Below are positions 26,097 through 35,027 of a stretch of 48,817 bases of DNA, piece after piece (the first letter of the stretch is position 1; every line of letters starts with the position of its first letter). The position numbers and the translations under genes were made by a program. This DNA comes from Cytophagaceae bacterium (lineage in GTDB: Bacteria > Bacteroidota > Bacteroidia > Cytophagales > Cytophagaceae). The DNA is taken from assembly GCA_029237685.1 (NCBI GenBank), contig JAQZBV010000039.1, positions 1 to 48,817 on the forward strand, written 5' to 3'. The notes beneath the pieces were generated by a model, which worked only from the letters and a program-made list of their open reading frames with translations, was not told the origin of the DNA and ran no database searches.

Positions 26097-28736
26097 TTAA
26101 GGAAGTATCTGTACTTTCCGCGAATCTTCTTGGAATTTGGTAGGTGTACTCTTTAAGTCATAAGGTGTTTTACTCCCTTCAAAATCATCGATGAATGCTA
26201 CACCGTTTGAGCCGCCTTGGTTAATTCTTTTGTTATGACCGGGTATCATCTGTGCAAACTCTCCCTGGAAGGTCACTTGTGAAGGAGCTTTCGTATCGAT
26301 GAGCGGAATCATATCCACCAATTTGGTCAAACGTCTCGAGGCACTGTTGTAATTGATGTCCATGCCCCATACGGTATTTTTGGAAGGCTCGTCTCCAATG
26401 TTTACACGGCTGATTTGCGGTGCTTCATTTTGTTGAAGAATAGTGGCACCGATGATAAAGTCTTTGTTGATCTGGTAATCGAAACGTGCACCGTAGAATG
26501 ATTTTCTGCGGAAATTGAATAAATCCTGTTTCTCAAAACGGATGCGAATTTCCTGACCGGAGGCTAATGCTCCATCATTGATGATCTTGAGTCGGCCTAG
26601 CGTATAGTCAATGGTAAAGTCTGTACCTTCTGTTAATGTATTTCCGCCTACTATTACTTTCACGGAGCCCGGTGCAATGTTGATACCCGGCAATATAATT
26701 TCACTGGAAGAAGAAGCCTGGTAACGGCCTTTTAAGAAAAACTTATTGCGGCTGGCTTGCTGTTCGGCGAATTGCTTGGTAGATCGGTAAAGATCCGAGA
26801 AGACATATTTTCTTTGGTAATCGGGTTGACCTGACAGTGTATCATTTAATGTTTTCCCAAAGGGTTCCAAAACCGGAAAGAAAACCCGTCCATTTCTTGA
26901 ATCCACGGTGACGCCTTCTACATAATCAAAGTTCCCGTCAGGAGAGGGATCGTTATTGGGGTTGAGGTTATCGAGGTTGTATAATTGAAGGAGGGGTAGA
27001 TTTTTTATTTTAATATCCGGATTCGAATCCTGAAGGTAAGGAACATCCAGACCCGTTAAATCATCTTTGTAGATGACGCGCAATTGGAAATTATCTCTGG
27101 TCAATTGTGTGGCGCCCAGGTTATAGACGTTTTTCATCATCAGGTCCCAGGATGGAAGATCCAGCTTTATGGTGGCCGGTTTCAACATCTTTAAGATAAG
27201 AGCCTTTTTACTTTCCGTTGTGTCGGTTCCGTAATCTTCTTGCAATTCACCGACCTTGTAAGTGTTACCATTGTAAGAATATTCGAACGCTACCCCTAAT
27301 ACTTCACTGGTTTGTAACGTAGTTTGCAAAGAAATAAAACCGAGTTGTTCGTTAAATGTATAGTCTTTGTTGAGTTCCAGTTTACGTGCACTTTTGATGA
27401 CCGTATAGTCCGCTCCATTTTCGAATTGATCTGCCGTCAATGCACTGGAAATCACATCCGAATTTCTGCTCGGCAAGTTGACGAGGTAATTGTAAAGGTT
27501 GTTGGCCCCGTTATCCGCGGGTACATTTCCTGGGGGATTGGGATTAGTAGGTTGAACTTTTGTGGTATTGTATATTTTATTGCCTTCTCCCAAATCCTGG
27601 TATACCACCATGTCTTGCAAGCCTGTAGTGGTGCTGTTTCTGTTGGTGATGTAAACCTCCACACGTGTTACCTTGGCACCTGAAGAAAGGACAGGCATGG
27701 TACGGAAAGATTTCTCGTAGTTGTCACGGAAAAAGTGTGCAAGGAAAAAGTGTTTATAGTCTTCGTAGCTACTCCCTTTGACTTCGAACGTACGGCCCTG
27801 TGATCCGCCTTTGATGACCATCTCGTCTACCTTGCCATCTTGACGTGCAAGAACAGAAGTAACCGTCATACGGCCGAATTTCAATTTGGTTTTAATACCA
27901 AACAGGTTTTGAGCTCCATTGATGAGTGAACTGTTCAAGGGCATGCTGATACGTCCGACTTCTACACCCTGGATGATGTCTTCTTCAAATGCGGTATATT
28001 GTACTTTGACGTTGTTTTGAAATTCAAATGCCGCCTTTGTATCCCAGTTGGCGGTCAATTGGAGCTTTTCTCCAATCTTACCTACCACGTTCATGGTAAT
28101 TTGCTGATCAAAATCAAACACCCCGTTTTTTTGCTGGCGTACCGTCAATGCAGGGTTGTAGACGCGTTGCCATTTTCCTCCAAAATCGAGCGTTACCAGA
28201 CCGCTTGGCCGAATGTCTACGAAGTTACTACCAAACGGGCCTTCCAGACCCCGTACCGGAATTTTCAAGCTTAATGGACCCGCTGCTTTATCGGGCTTAT
28301 CACCGAGAGGGCCGGTGCTTTTCTTTTTCCAGTAGTTTTTGAGCATCTCCTGGTTTTTCATTTTGTAATATTCTTCAAATGAAACTTCAGAAGGCGTGCG
28401 GTAATCCTGATCACCTACTTTTTCATTTACATTGTAATGATCCAATGAGGTATCTAGTTCTACTTCCTGTTTGAGGACATCAGGATCTTTTAACTCGAAA
28501 GGGGACCTGTTATCCGGCTGAGCATACGGATCACCCATGCGATCCTGGGGTGTATAATTGGATTGGGTCTTCTTGCGTCTTTTCTTAAGCGTTGAATCTT
28601 CAGGAGCAGCTTCCGTCTCCATTTCTTTCTCCATCATAAAAAATCGTTCTGAATGGGGCTTGGCTAAAGATATCCAAGTACCCATGCACAAGACCAATAT
28701 GCTTGGTAAGAGTATGTGTTTAGAGAACAGTTGCAA
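26097..28736 (-). CDS. sprA: SprA, N-terminal part (separated by frameshift)
   Basis: The first 879 codons of the T9SS outer membrane translocon protein. It has a signal peptide (MQLFSKHILLPSILVLCMGTW), then family sequence such as GLEGPFGSNFVDIRPSGLVTLDF-type text, QQITMNVVGKIGEKLQLTANWDT and GVAFIDDFEGSKTPYDL. The frame then slips: after TPTKFQEDSRK it runs into KVQILP and a TAA at 26097-26099, while the shifted frame continues into the C-terminal part. It starts 11 bases after ruvA and sits in the conserved maeB-ruvA-sprA-gcvH order. Secretion and gliding would be lost if the shift is real. Confidence 0.92.
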   Translation of the reverse strand: MQLFSKHILLPSILVLCMGTWISLAKPHSERFFMMEKEMETEAAPEDSTLKKRRKKTQSNYTPQDRMGDPYAQPDNRSPFELKDPDVLKQEVELDTSLDHYNVNEKVGDQDYRTPSEVSFEEYYKMKNQEMLKNYWKKKSTGPLGDKPDKAAGPLSLKIPVRGLEGPFGSNFVDIRPSGLVTLDFGGKWQRVYNPALTVRQQKNGVFDFDQQITMNVVGKIGEKLQLTANWDTKAAFEFQNNVKVQYTAFEEDIIQGVEVGRISMPLNSSLINGAQNLFGIKTKLKFGRMTVTSVLARQDGKVDEMVIKGGSQGRTFEVKGSSYEDYKHFFLAHFFRDNYEKSFRTMPVLSSGAKVTRVEVYITNRNSTTTGLQDMVVYQDLGEGNKIYNTTKVQPTNPNPPGNVPADNGANNLYNYLVNLPSRNSDVISSALTADQFENGADYTVIKSARKLELNKDYTFNEQLGFISLQTTLQTSEVLGVAFEYSYNGNTYKVGELQEDYGTDTTESKKALILKMLKPATIKLDLPSWDLMMKNVYNLGATQLTRDNFQLRVIYKDDLTGLDVPYLQDSNPDIKIKNLPLLQLYNLDNLNPNNDPSPDGNFDYVEGVTVDSRNGRVFFPVLEPFGKTLNDTLSGQPDYQRKYVFSDLYRSTKQFAEQQASRNKFFLKGRYQASSSSEIILPGINIAPGSVKVIVGGNTLTEGTDFTIDYTLGRLKIINDGALASGQEIRIRFEKQDLFNFRRKSFYGARFDYQINKDFIIGATILQQNEAPQISRVNIGDEPSKNTVWGMDINYNSASRRLTKLVDMIPLIDTKAPSQVTFQGEFAQMIPGHNKRINQGGSNGVAFIDDFEGSKTPYDLKSTPTKFQEDSRKVQILP

Positions 28737-28747
28737 GGTTTAAAAAA

Positions 28748-29344
28748 TTAAGATGATTTCAGGGCCCATTTGATCAAGTCTTCTAAAGAAATATCTTCTC
28801 CTTTTTGTTTGAGTACTGCATCGATATTCTTTTCTGCGGCACTTCGGGCAAACCCCAATGTAACCAGTGCATTAAACGCCTCCTGGCGTATATTATTGCC
28901 GGCCGAAACGGAAAAGCTTTTATCCTCACCCGGCAGCAATTCGATCTTTCTCATTTTATCTTTTAGCTCCAAAATGACGCGTTGCGCGGTCTTTGGACCG
29001 ATGCCCTTTACCGCTTGTATGGTTCTGACATCTTCCTGTGCAATGGCTTTACGCACTTCGTTAGGATTGAGAGAAGAAAGCATCACAAGGGCAGTACCAG
29101 GTCCTATTCCACTGATAGACGTCAAATCTAGAAACACATTGCGTTCTTTTTCCGAAGAAAAACCATACAACGTATGCGCGTCTTCTTTGATGTGCACCCA
29201 GGTAAATAGTAAGGTGTCTTCTACTTCTTTGATGGCTGAAAAAGTATACAATGATATTCTGGCGTGATAGCCGATGTTGTTGGCCTCAATGATCACATAG
29301 GCCGGGTCTTTAACTGTTAGTTTGCCTTTGATGTATGCAATCAT
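28748..29344 (-). CDS. ruvA: Holliday junction branch migration protein RuvA
   Basis: DNA-binding subunit that targets the RuvB motor to Holliday junctions. The 198 residues show domain I (OB fold; [31 protein letters not shown] opening), the two helix-hairpin-helix motifs of domain II (LTSISGIGPGTALVMLS and AVKGIGPKTAQRVILELKDK) and domain III at the end (RQEAFNALVTLGFARSAAEKNI). The start overlaps the maeB stop by four bases. ruvB is not in the window. Confidence 0.96.
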   Translation of the reverse strand: MIAYIKGKLTVKDPAYVIIEANNIGYHARISLYTFSAIKEVEDTLLFTWVHIKEDAHTLYGFSSEKERNVFLDLTSISGIGPGTALVMLSSLNPNEVRKAIAQEDVRTIQAVKGIGPKTAQRVILELKDKMRKIELLPGEDKSFSVSAGNNIRQEAFNALVTLGFARSAAEKNIDAVLKQKGEDISLEDLIKWALKSS

Positions 29345-31614
29345 GGCTTAATATTTTTAGATAGATCCGCTGCTTGCACTACCGCTACGGCTGTCATGTT
29401 GACTATTTCTCTTACCGAACTGCCCATTTGAAGAATATGTACCGGTTTCTCCATACCCAAGAGCAATGGGCCAATGGCTTCTGTACCTCCGATTTCCTGA
29501 AGGAGTTTGTAGGCAATATTTCCTGAGGCCAGATCCGGAAAAATAAAGGTGTTGGCGCCCTCTTGTGCCAAAGCACTGAAGGGATACATTTCTTGTTGCA
29601 GGGCGGTGTCTAATGCCACGTTGGCTTGAATATCTCCTTCAATGATCAGATCAGGAAACCTTTGTTTGGCAAGCGCTGTAGCTTTGGCTACTTTATCAGG
29701 CACATCTCCTTTACTCGAACCGAAGTTGGTATAGGAAAGCATAGCAATTTTAGGCTCAAAACCCAGGAAACGTACAGTCTTCGCTGTTTGCAGCACGATT
29801 TCAGTCAGCGCTTCTGCCGTAGGATTTTCATTCATGGTCACGTCAGAAAAGAAGAATGTTCCTTTCTTATTGATCATGATGTACATTCCGGCTATGCGTT
29901 GAATGTTTTTTTGAGGGCCTATCAATTGCAAAGCTGGTTTGATGCTTTCCGCGTAATCATGGGTTAAACCTGAAATGAAAGCATCTGCATCACCCGTTTC
30001 TACCATGGCCGCTGCAAAGTAGTCGCGGTTGCGCATGATTTCTATCGCTTCGGAAAGCGTAATGCCTTTGCGCTGACGTTTTTTGAAGAATACTTCAGCA
30101 TAGCGTTGGATGCTTTCTTCTGCTTTATTGGGATCGATAATTTCTACACCCTTGATATTGACACCAATGGTTTCCGCAACTTCCGCGATTTTTTTAGCAT
30201 CACCCAGTAATACAGGAACCGCGATGCGTTCGTTCAGTATTACCTGTACCGCTTTCAATATTTTAGGATGATCCGCTTCTGCAAAGACCACCTTTTTGGG
30301 ATGTCCTTTTGCTTGCGTAATCATACGAGTCATCAATTTCTGATCGATGCCAATGCGTTGTTGCAATTCCACATCGTACTGTTCCCAGTTGCTAATCGGT
30401 TTTTTGGCTACGCCTGAATCCATAGCCGCTTTAGCTACAGCGGGAGATATACTGGTAATCAGTCGCGGATCGAGTGGCTTTGGGATAAGATACTTTTTAC
30501 CAAAAGTAATGGTATCGTCTCCGTAAGCTTTGTTTACGATATCGGGTACCGGTTCTTTTGCCAATTCAGCAATGGCTTTCACCGCTGCGAGTTTCATCGC
30601 TTCGTTGATTTCCGTTGCTCTGACATCCAATGCTCCTCTGAAGATAAATGGAAAGCCCAATACATTGTTGACTTGATTGGGATAATCAGAACGGCCTGTA
30701 GCCATGATGACATCGGGACGCGTTGCTATGGCTAAGTTATAATCGATTTCAGGAGTAGGGTTGGCCATCGCAAAGACAATGGGGTTAGCTGCCATACTAC
30801 TCAGCATTTCTGCTTTCAGTACACCACCTGCAGATAATCCAATGAATACGTCAGCATCTTTTATCGCATCGGATAAGTTATGTAAGTCACGGTCTGTGGC
30901 AAATTCCATTTGTGCCGCCGGCATATTCTGGCGGTCTTTGCGAATAACGCCATCGATGTCGACCATGACAATGTTTTCCTTTTTTGCACCGAGAGAGTGG
31001 TAGAGACGGGTGCAGGAAATGGCTGCAGCTCCTGCACCACTAATGGTGATGCGAACTTCGGCAATCGATTTGCCAACAACTTCCAGTGCGTTCAATAAAG
31101 CGGCAGAAGAAATGATAGCGGTGCCGTGTTGGTCATCGTGCATCACCGGGATGTTCATGCGCTTACGAAGTTCCTCTTCAATCTTGAAACATTCCGGAGC
31201 TTTGATGTCTTCCAGGTTAATGCCTCCAAACGTCGGTTCAAGACTTTCGACGATGCGGATGAAATCATCCGGATCGGTGGAGTTGATTTCAATGTCAAAC
31301 ACATCGATTCCTGAGAATTTTTTAAAGAGAACGCCTTTACCTTCCATGACAGGCTTAGCCGCAGCTGGACCAATGTTACCCAGACCAAGCACTGCTGTAC
31401 CGTTGGTGATTACCGCTACCAGATTGCCTTTTGCGGTGTATTTGTAAACATCATCGGGATTCGCGGCTATTTCTTTGCAAGGTTCTGCTACACCAGGTGA
31501 ATAAGCCAAAGCAAGATCCAGTTGAGAACTCAGTAATTTGGTGGGAACGACCTCTATTTTTCCAGGTTGTCCTTGAGAGTGGTAATTAAGAGCATCTTCC
31601 TTATTGATCGACAT
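29341..31614 (-). CDS. maeB: NADP-dependent malic enzyme with C-terminal phosphotransacetylase-like domain
   Basis: Oxidatively decarboxylates malate to pyruvate, yielding NADPH. The 757 residues hold the malic enzyme part (1 to about 430) with [29 protein letters not shown], the metal-site Glu/Asp in [11 protein letters not shown] and [21 protein letters not shown] and the dinucleotide-binding [11 protein letters not shown]. The phosphotransacetylase-like part (about 430-757) ends [32 protein letters not shown]. This two-domain form is the MaeB type; the second domain is generally regulatory, binding acetyl-CoA, rather than catalytic. Confidence 0.95.
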   Translation of the reverse strand: MSINKEDALNYHSQGQPGKIEVVPTKLLSSQLDLALAYSPGVAEPCKEIAANPDDVYKYTAKGNLVAVITNGTAVLGLGNIGPAAAKPVMEGKGVLFKKFSGIDVFDIEINSTDPDDFIRIVESLEPTFGGINLEDIKAPECFKIEEELRKRMNIPVMHDDQHGTAIISSAALLNALEVVGKSIAEVRITISGAGAAAISCTRLYHSLGAKKENIVMVDIDGVIRKDRQNMPAAQMEFATDRDLHNLSDAIKDADVFIGLSAGGVLKAEMLSSMAANPIVFAMANPTPEIDYNLAIATRPDVIMATGRSDYPNQVNNVLGFPFIFRGALDVRATEINEAMKLAAVKAIAELAKEPVPDIVNKAYGDDTITFGKKYLIPKPLDPRLITSISPAVAKAAMDSGVAKKPISNWEQYDVELQQRIGIDQKLMTRMITQAKGHPKKVVFAEADHPKILKAVQVILNERIAVPVLLGDAKKIAEVAETIGVNIKGVEIIDPNKAEESIQRYAEVFFKKRQRKGITLSEAIEIMRNRDYFAAAMVETGDADAFISGLTHDYAESIKPALQLIGPQKNIQRIAGMYIMINKKGTFFFSDVTMNENPTAEALTEIVLQTAKTVRFLGFEPKIAMLSYTNFGSSKGDVPDKVAKATALAKQRFPDLIIEGDIQANVALDTALQQEMYPFSALAQEGANTFIFPDLASGNIAYKLLQEIGGTEAIGPLLLGMEKPVHILQMGSSVREIVNMTAVAVVQAADLSKNIKP

Positions 31615-31639
31615 GATGTAAAAAAGGTGGAATGGTGGG

Positions 31640-33136
31640 CTAGCTTAATTTTATTTTTTGACCCGGTTTGATGTTCCCGTCTTTCAAATTATTTAGTTTC
31701 TTGATTTTGTCAATCGAGAGGTTGTATTTTTTGGAAATGGTCCACAAGGTATCGCCTTGTTTGACGTAATGAAAGGTCGGTATTTTTTTACCGGATGTAG
31801 CTGTACTCTGTGAAGAGTAAGTTTTAGAGACAACGCCTTTCTTATATATGATCAGTTTTTGTCCCTGACGAATGTTATTCGATCTTAGTCCGTTCCAGCT
31901 TTTCAATTCGGATAATCCGACATTGTGTTTGTCTGCTATGCTTCCTAATACATCGCCACGTTTGACGATGTAGATGATTTTCTTTTTTTGCGAAGAAGAA
32001 ACGGTTTTGGTTTGTGTCGCTTTTTGTGAATAGCTTTTTACGATTACCGGAACTTCTTTAACGGCTACATCTCTTTTACCCGCAGCATCCAGAATGTCGT
32101 ATTCGTTTTGCGCATAATACACCATCTTATCGGCAGGTATGCGGATTGTTACAGGACGGTGGCCGGGGAAATAATTTTTAAGGAAGGCAGGATTCATCTT
32201 CATGAAATCCTCCACCGGGATATTGAGTTCCTTGCTGAAGACTTCCAGGTTCAGGTATTGTCTGATGGTAATGGTATCAAAAACCACAGGGTATTCAATC
32301 GAGTCGGCAATGATGTCGTGCGACTCCAAATAATTCATGCTATACGTCAGGGCGACCAGTTGCGGAAGATACCCCCTGGTTTCTGCGGGAAGATTATTGT
32401 AGACACCCCAGAAAGAATTTTTATAACCGGATCTTCGGATGGCACGACGTACGTTCCCTGGTCCGCAGTTGTAAGAGGAAATGCCCAGCTCCCAATCGTC
32501 AAAGGTATTGTACAATTGCTTCAGGTATTTTCCGGCAGCGATCGTTGCCAGGTATGGGTCTAATCTTTCATCGATGTATTGATCCTGGTACAAGCCGAAT
32601 TCTCTGCCCGTAGCCGGCATGAATTGCCATAAGCCTGCTGCACCTACACGTGACATGGCTCTGGGATTCAACCCTGATTCAACGATGGCTAAGTACTTTA
32701 ATTCATCCGGCAGGTTCATTTGTTTAAAGACCTGTTCAAAAATAGGGAAGAATAAACGGCGACGTCTTTCCATCACCAAAGCATAGCGACGGTTTCTTAC
32801 GGTGAAGTAATGCATGAAACTTTTAGTTCTTGCATTCAACGTCATGGGAATTTTATTTTCGATTTTCTTGAGACGATCTAAAAGGATGGCTTCAGAGCCT
32901 TTGAATACATCGTCCGGATGTTTCAATCCGTTTTCCAAAGAATCATTGCCTTCTACTTCTACTGTTTCCTCTACCGGAGCAAGAGACGAAGAGTCTCCTT
33001 GAATGACGAGGTCGTTAAGGGTCGTGTCTTTTACCTGAGATTCCTCATTTGCTTGCGCATACACCGTTTGACCGGACTGTAGCCAGAGACTACAACCCAT
33101 GATAAAGATCAGAGCTATTTTCGGAGCGCTTCGCAT
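31640..33136 (-). CDS. MltD-like lytic transglycosylase with two LysM domains
   Basis: Murein-cleaving lytic transglycosylase of the SLT fold. There is a signal peptide (IALIFIMGCSLWLQSGQTVYA) and an acidic Ser/Glu linker (about 30-85). The SLT domain (about 130-260) has catalytic Glu153 in LAIVESGLNPRAMSRVGAAG, followed by LWQFMPATG and ISSYNCGPGNVRRAI. There are two LysM peptidoglycan-binding repeats at about 388-432 (VKRGDVLGSIADKHNV) and 455-498 (VKQGDTLWTISKKYNL). Domain order matches E. coli MltD. It starts six bases after the gatA stop and probably belongs to the tatA-gatA-maeB-ruvA-sprA transcript. Confidence 0.93.
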   Translation of the reverse strand: MRSAPKIALIFIMGCSLWLQSGQTVYAQANEESQVKDTTLNDLVIQGDSSSLAPVEETVEVEGNDSLENGLKHPDDVFKGSEAILLDRLKKIENKIPMTLNARTKSFMHYFTVRNRRYALVMERRRRLFFPIFEQVFKQMNLPDELKYLAIVESGLNPRAMSRVGAAGLWQFMPATGREFGLYQDQYIDERLDPYLATIAAGKYLKQLYNTFDDWELGISSYNCGPGNVRRAIRRSGYKNSFWGVYNNLPAETRGYLPQLVALTYSMNYLESHDIIADSIEYPVVFDTITIRQYLNLEVFSKELNIPVEDFMKMNPAFLKNYFPGHRPVTIRIPADKMVYYAQNEYDILDAAGKRDVAVKEVPVIVKSYSQKATQTKTVSSSQKKKIIYIVKRGDVLGSIADKHNVGLSELKSWNGLRSNNIRQGQKLIIYKKGVVSKTYSSQSTATSGKKIPTFHYVKQGDTLWTISKKYNLSIDKIKKLNNLKDGNIKPGQKIKLS

Positions 33137-33142
33137 GTCTCC

Positions 33143-34570
33143 CTAGTTCAGATTTTTAAAAATATGTTGGGAAAACGCCAGTAAGCGTGATTCGTCAAAA
33201 CTTTTGCTCAGCAATTGAATACCGATAGGCATGCCTTCTTTGTCTTTACCATAAGGTAAAGAGATGCCGGGAATCCCGCAAAGGTTTGCTTGTACAGTAA
33301 ACAAATCGGCTAAATACATAGACAAAGGATCATTAGAATGTTCTCCTAATTTAAACGCCGTTGTTGTCGTAGTCGGCATAAGGATGAAGTCATATTTTTC
33401 AAACAATTTTTCTGTTTGCTCTTTGATGAGTCTTCTGACCTTTTGAGCCTTCGTATAATAAGCATCGTAATAACTGGCGCTCAAAACAAAAGTGCCCAGC
33501 ATGATGCGTTTTTTTACTTCTTTGCCAAATCCTTCGGATCTGGTTTTTTTGTACATAGATTCCAGGTCCGTAATGTTTGTACTTCTGTATCCGTACTTCA
33601 CTCCATCGTAGCGACCCAGATTAGAACTGGCTTCGGCAGTGGTGAGAATGTAATAAGCAGGTAAAATATAATCCAGGAGATTGAACTCAAATGCTTCAAC
33701 CGTATGACCGTCTTTTTGCAAAGCAGAAATCAAACCTTTGGTTGCGTCTTTGATTTCACCGTTTACTCCCGGGCTTTCAACGGATTCTTTCAGATAACCT
33801 ATGCGAGCTTTACCGTCAAACTTCAAGAGTTGGCTATAAGCGGGAACCGGTTTGTTGGATACAGTAGAATCGTACTCATCTGTTCCGGCGATGATTTCTA
33901 ATAAAAGTGCCGCATCTTCTACGTTTTTGCTTAGGATACCGATGCAATCAAAAGAAGAAGCATAACTGATGAGACCGTATCTAGAAATGCGTGAATAACT
34001 TGGCTTTAAGCCTACCGTTCCGCAGAAAGCAGCGGGTTGACGGACAGAACCACCGGTGTCAGAACCTAAAGAAGCCAGACACAGGTCCGCTTGCACCGCT
34101 ACGGCAGAAGCACCGGATGAACCACCAGGTACGCGCGTATTGTCTGCTGCATTGAGTACAGGACCAAAGGCGGAATTTTCGTTAGAGGAACCCATAGCAA
34201 ATTCATCACAACTCTGACGGCCAATAACGATGGCGTCTTCGTCGAGGATGCGTTGTACAGCGGTTCCGTTAAATTGAGAGATGAATTTGTCCAGTATTTT
34301 GCTCGATGCTTGTAGACCATGTCCTTTGTGACACAGGACGTCTTTGAGGCCTATTACCATGCCGGCAAGTTTCCCGGCTTTCCCGCTTTTGATCTTTGCA
34401 TCAATCAATTCGGCCTGCTGGAGCGCTTCGGCTTTATACACTTCTACAAAAACATTGAGGTGTTTATTGTTTTCTATGTTATCTAAATAATGGCTGACGA
34501 GTTCCTTACAGCTCACCTTGCCTGTGTTCAGGTCAAGCTGGATCTCCTGAAATGAATGGTAAACTTTCAC
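33143..34570 (-). CDS. gatA: Asp-tRNA(Asn)/Glu-tRNA(Gln) amidotransferase subunit A
   Basis: Glutaminase subunit that supplies ammonia for converting misacylated Glu-tRNA(Gln) to Gln-tRNA(Gln). It is an amidase-signature enzyme of 475 residues with the Ser-cisSer-Lys triad in register: Lys76 (VIGLKDVLC), Ser151 (RVPGGSSGASA) and nucleophile Ser175 (GSDTGGSVRQPA), with the same 75 and 24 residue spacing as characterised GatA. The final part YGKDKEGMPIGIQLLS is typical. gatB and gatC are not nearby, as is common in this phylum. A non-GatA amidase is possible but unlikely. Confidence 0.93.
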   Translation of the reverse strand: MKVYHSFQEIQLDLNTGKVSCKELVSHYLDNIENNKHLNVFVEVYKAEALQQAELIDAKIKSGKAGKLAGMVIGLKDVLCHKGHGLQASSKILDKFISQFNGTAVQRILDEDAIVIGRQSCDEFAMGSSNENSAFGPVLNAADNTRVPGGSSGASAVAVQADLCLASLGSDTGGSVRQPAAFCGTVGLKPSYSRISRYGLISYASSFDCIGILSKNVEDAALLLEIIAGTDEYDSTVSNKPVPAYSQLLKFDGKARIGYLKESVESPGVNGEIKDATKGLISALQKDGHTVEAFEFNLLDYILPAYYILTTAEASSNLGRYDGVKYGYRSTNITDLESMYKKTRSEGFGKEVKKRIMLGTFVLSASYYDAYYTKAQKVRRLIKEQTEKLFEKYDFILMPTTTTTAFKLGEHSNDPLSMYLADLFTVQANLCGIPGISLPYGKDKEGMPIGIQLLSKSFDESRLLAFSQHIFKNLN

Positions 34571-34573
34571 TAT

Positions 34574-34792
34574 TTATGATTTGTTGTCTTCTTTTTTTTC
34601 TTTCATTCCGTCTTCGATGCTTTTCGTCACTTCGCTGCTGGCATCTTTAAATTCTCTGATTCCTTTTCCAAGGCCACGAGCCAATTCAGGAATTTTTTTA
34701 GCACCAAAGAAGATTAAAATGACTGTCAAAAGAAGAAACACTTCCCATGCTCCTATCGGACCCAGGAATAGAAATTGAGTAAGAGATACCAT
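34574..34792 (-). CDS. tatA: Twin-arginine translocase subunit TatA/TatE
   Basis: Pore-forming component of the Tat system, which exports folded proteins. The 72 residues have one N-terminal transmembrane helix (GAWEVFLLLTVILIFFG), the FGAKKIPELARGLGKG hinge with the conserved Phe-Gly, then an amphipathic helix (IREFKDASSEVTKSI) and a charged tail (KEKKEDNKS). Size and layout are classical. No tatC is in the window. It is the first gene of the tatA-to-sprA run and has a good promoter directly upstream. Confidence 0.93.
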   Translation of the reverse strand: MVSLTQFLFLGPIGAWEVFLLLTVILIFFGAKKIPELARGLGKGIREFKDASSEVTKSIEDGMKEKKEDNKS

Positions 34793-34819
34793 AATAACCT
34801 TGCTTTTTTGTTAAGGCTA

Positions 34820-34850
34820 CAAAGATAGGGAATAAAGCCTAGGCAAGCAA
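34820..34850 (-). promoter_or_regulatory. Bacteroidota-type promoter of the tatA operon
   Basis: On the minus strand TTG (34850-34848), a 20-base spacer and TATCTTTG (34827-34820) match the TTG-N19/20-TAnnTTTG pattern. Transcription would begin near 34813, about 20 bases before the tatA start. Confidence 0.6.
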
Positions 34851-34942
34851 TTTTATTAAAGCTCGCCAATAAACTTTATACGATTAAAAAATACTGACTA
34901 TCAGTCGTTTGCAGCTGGCTATGGGAAATCTAAGGCAAGCAT

Positions 34943-35024
34943 GGAGGAACGAGCGAGGAGCTAGGGCCTATTTTTCTATATATTAGATTGCCACTAAGCT
35001 ACCTTGCTCCTCGCTCGTTCCTCC
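34943..35024. repeat. Long palindromic intergenic element, copy B (after the envC-like gene)
   Basis: Perfect 19-base arms GGAGGAACGAGCGAGGAGC (34943-34961) and GCTCCTCGCTCGTTCCTCC (35006-35024) around a 44-base AT-rich centre. It starts three bases after the stop codon of the EnvC-like gene on the minus strand. Thirteen bases of the arm are identical to copy A (21544-21602). No clear T run follows on the minus strand, so it is a weaker terminator candidate than copy A. It fills much of the 235-base gap 34793-35027. Confidence 0.85.
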
Positions 35025-35027
35025 TCG

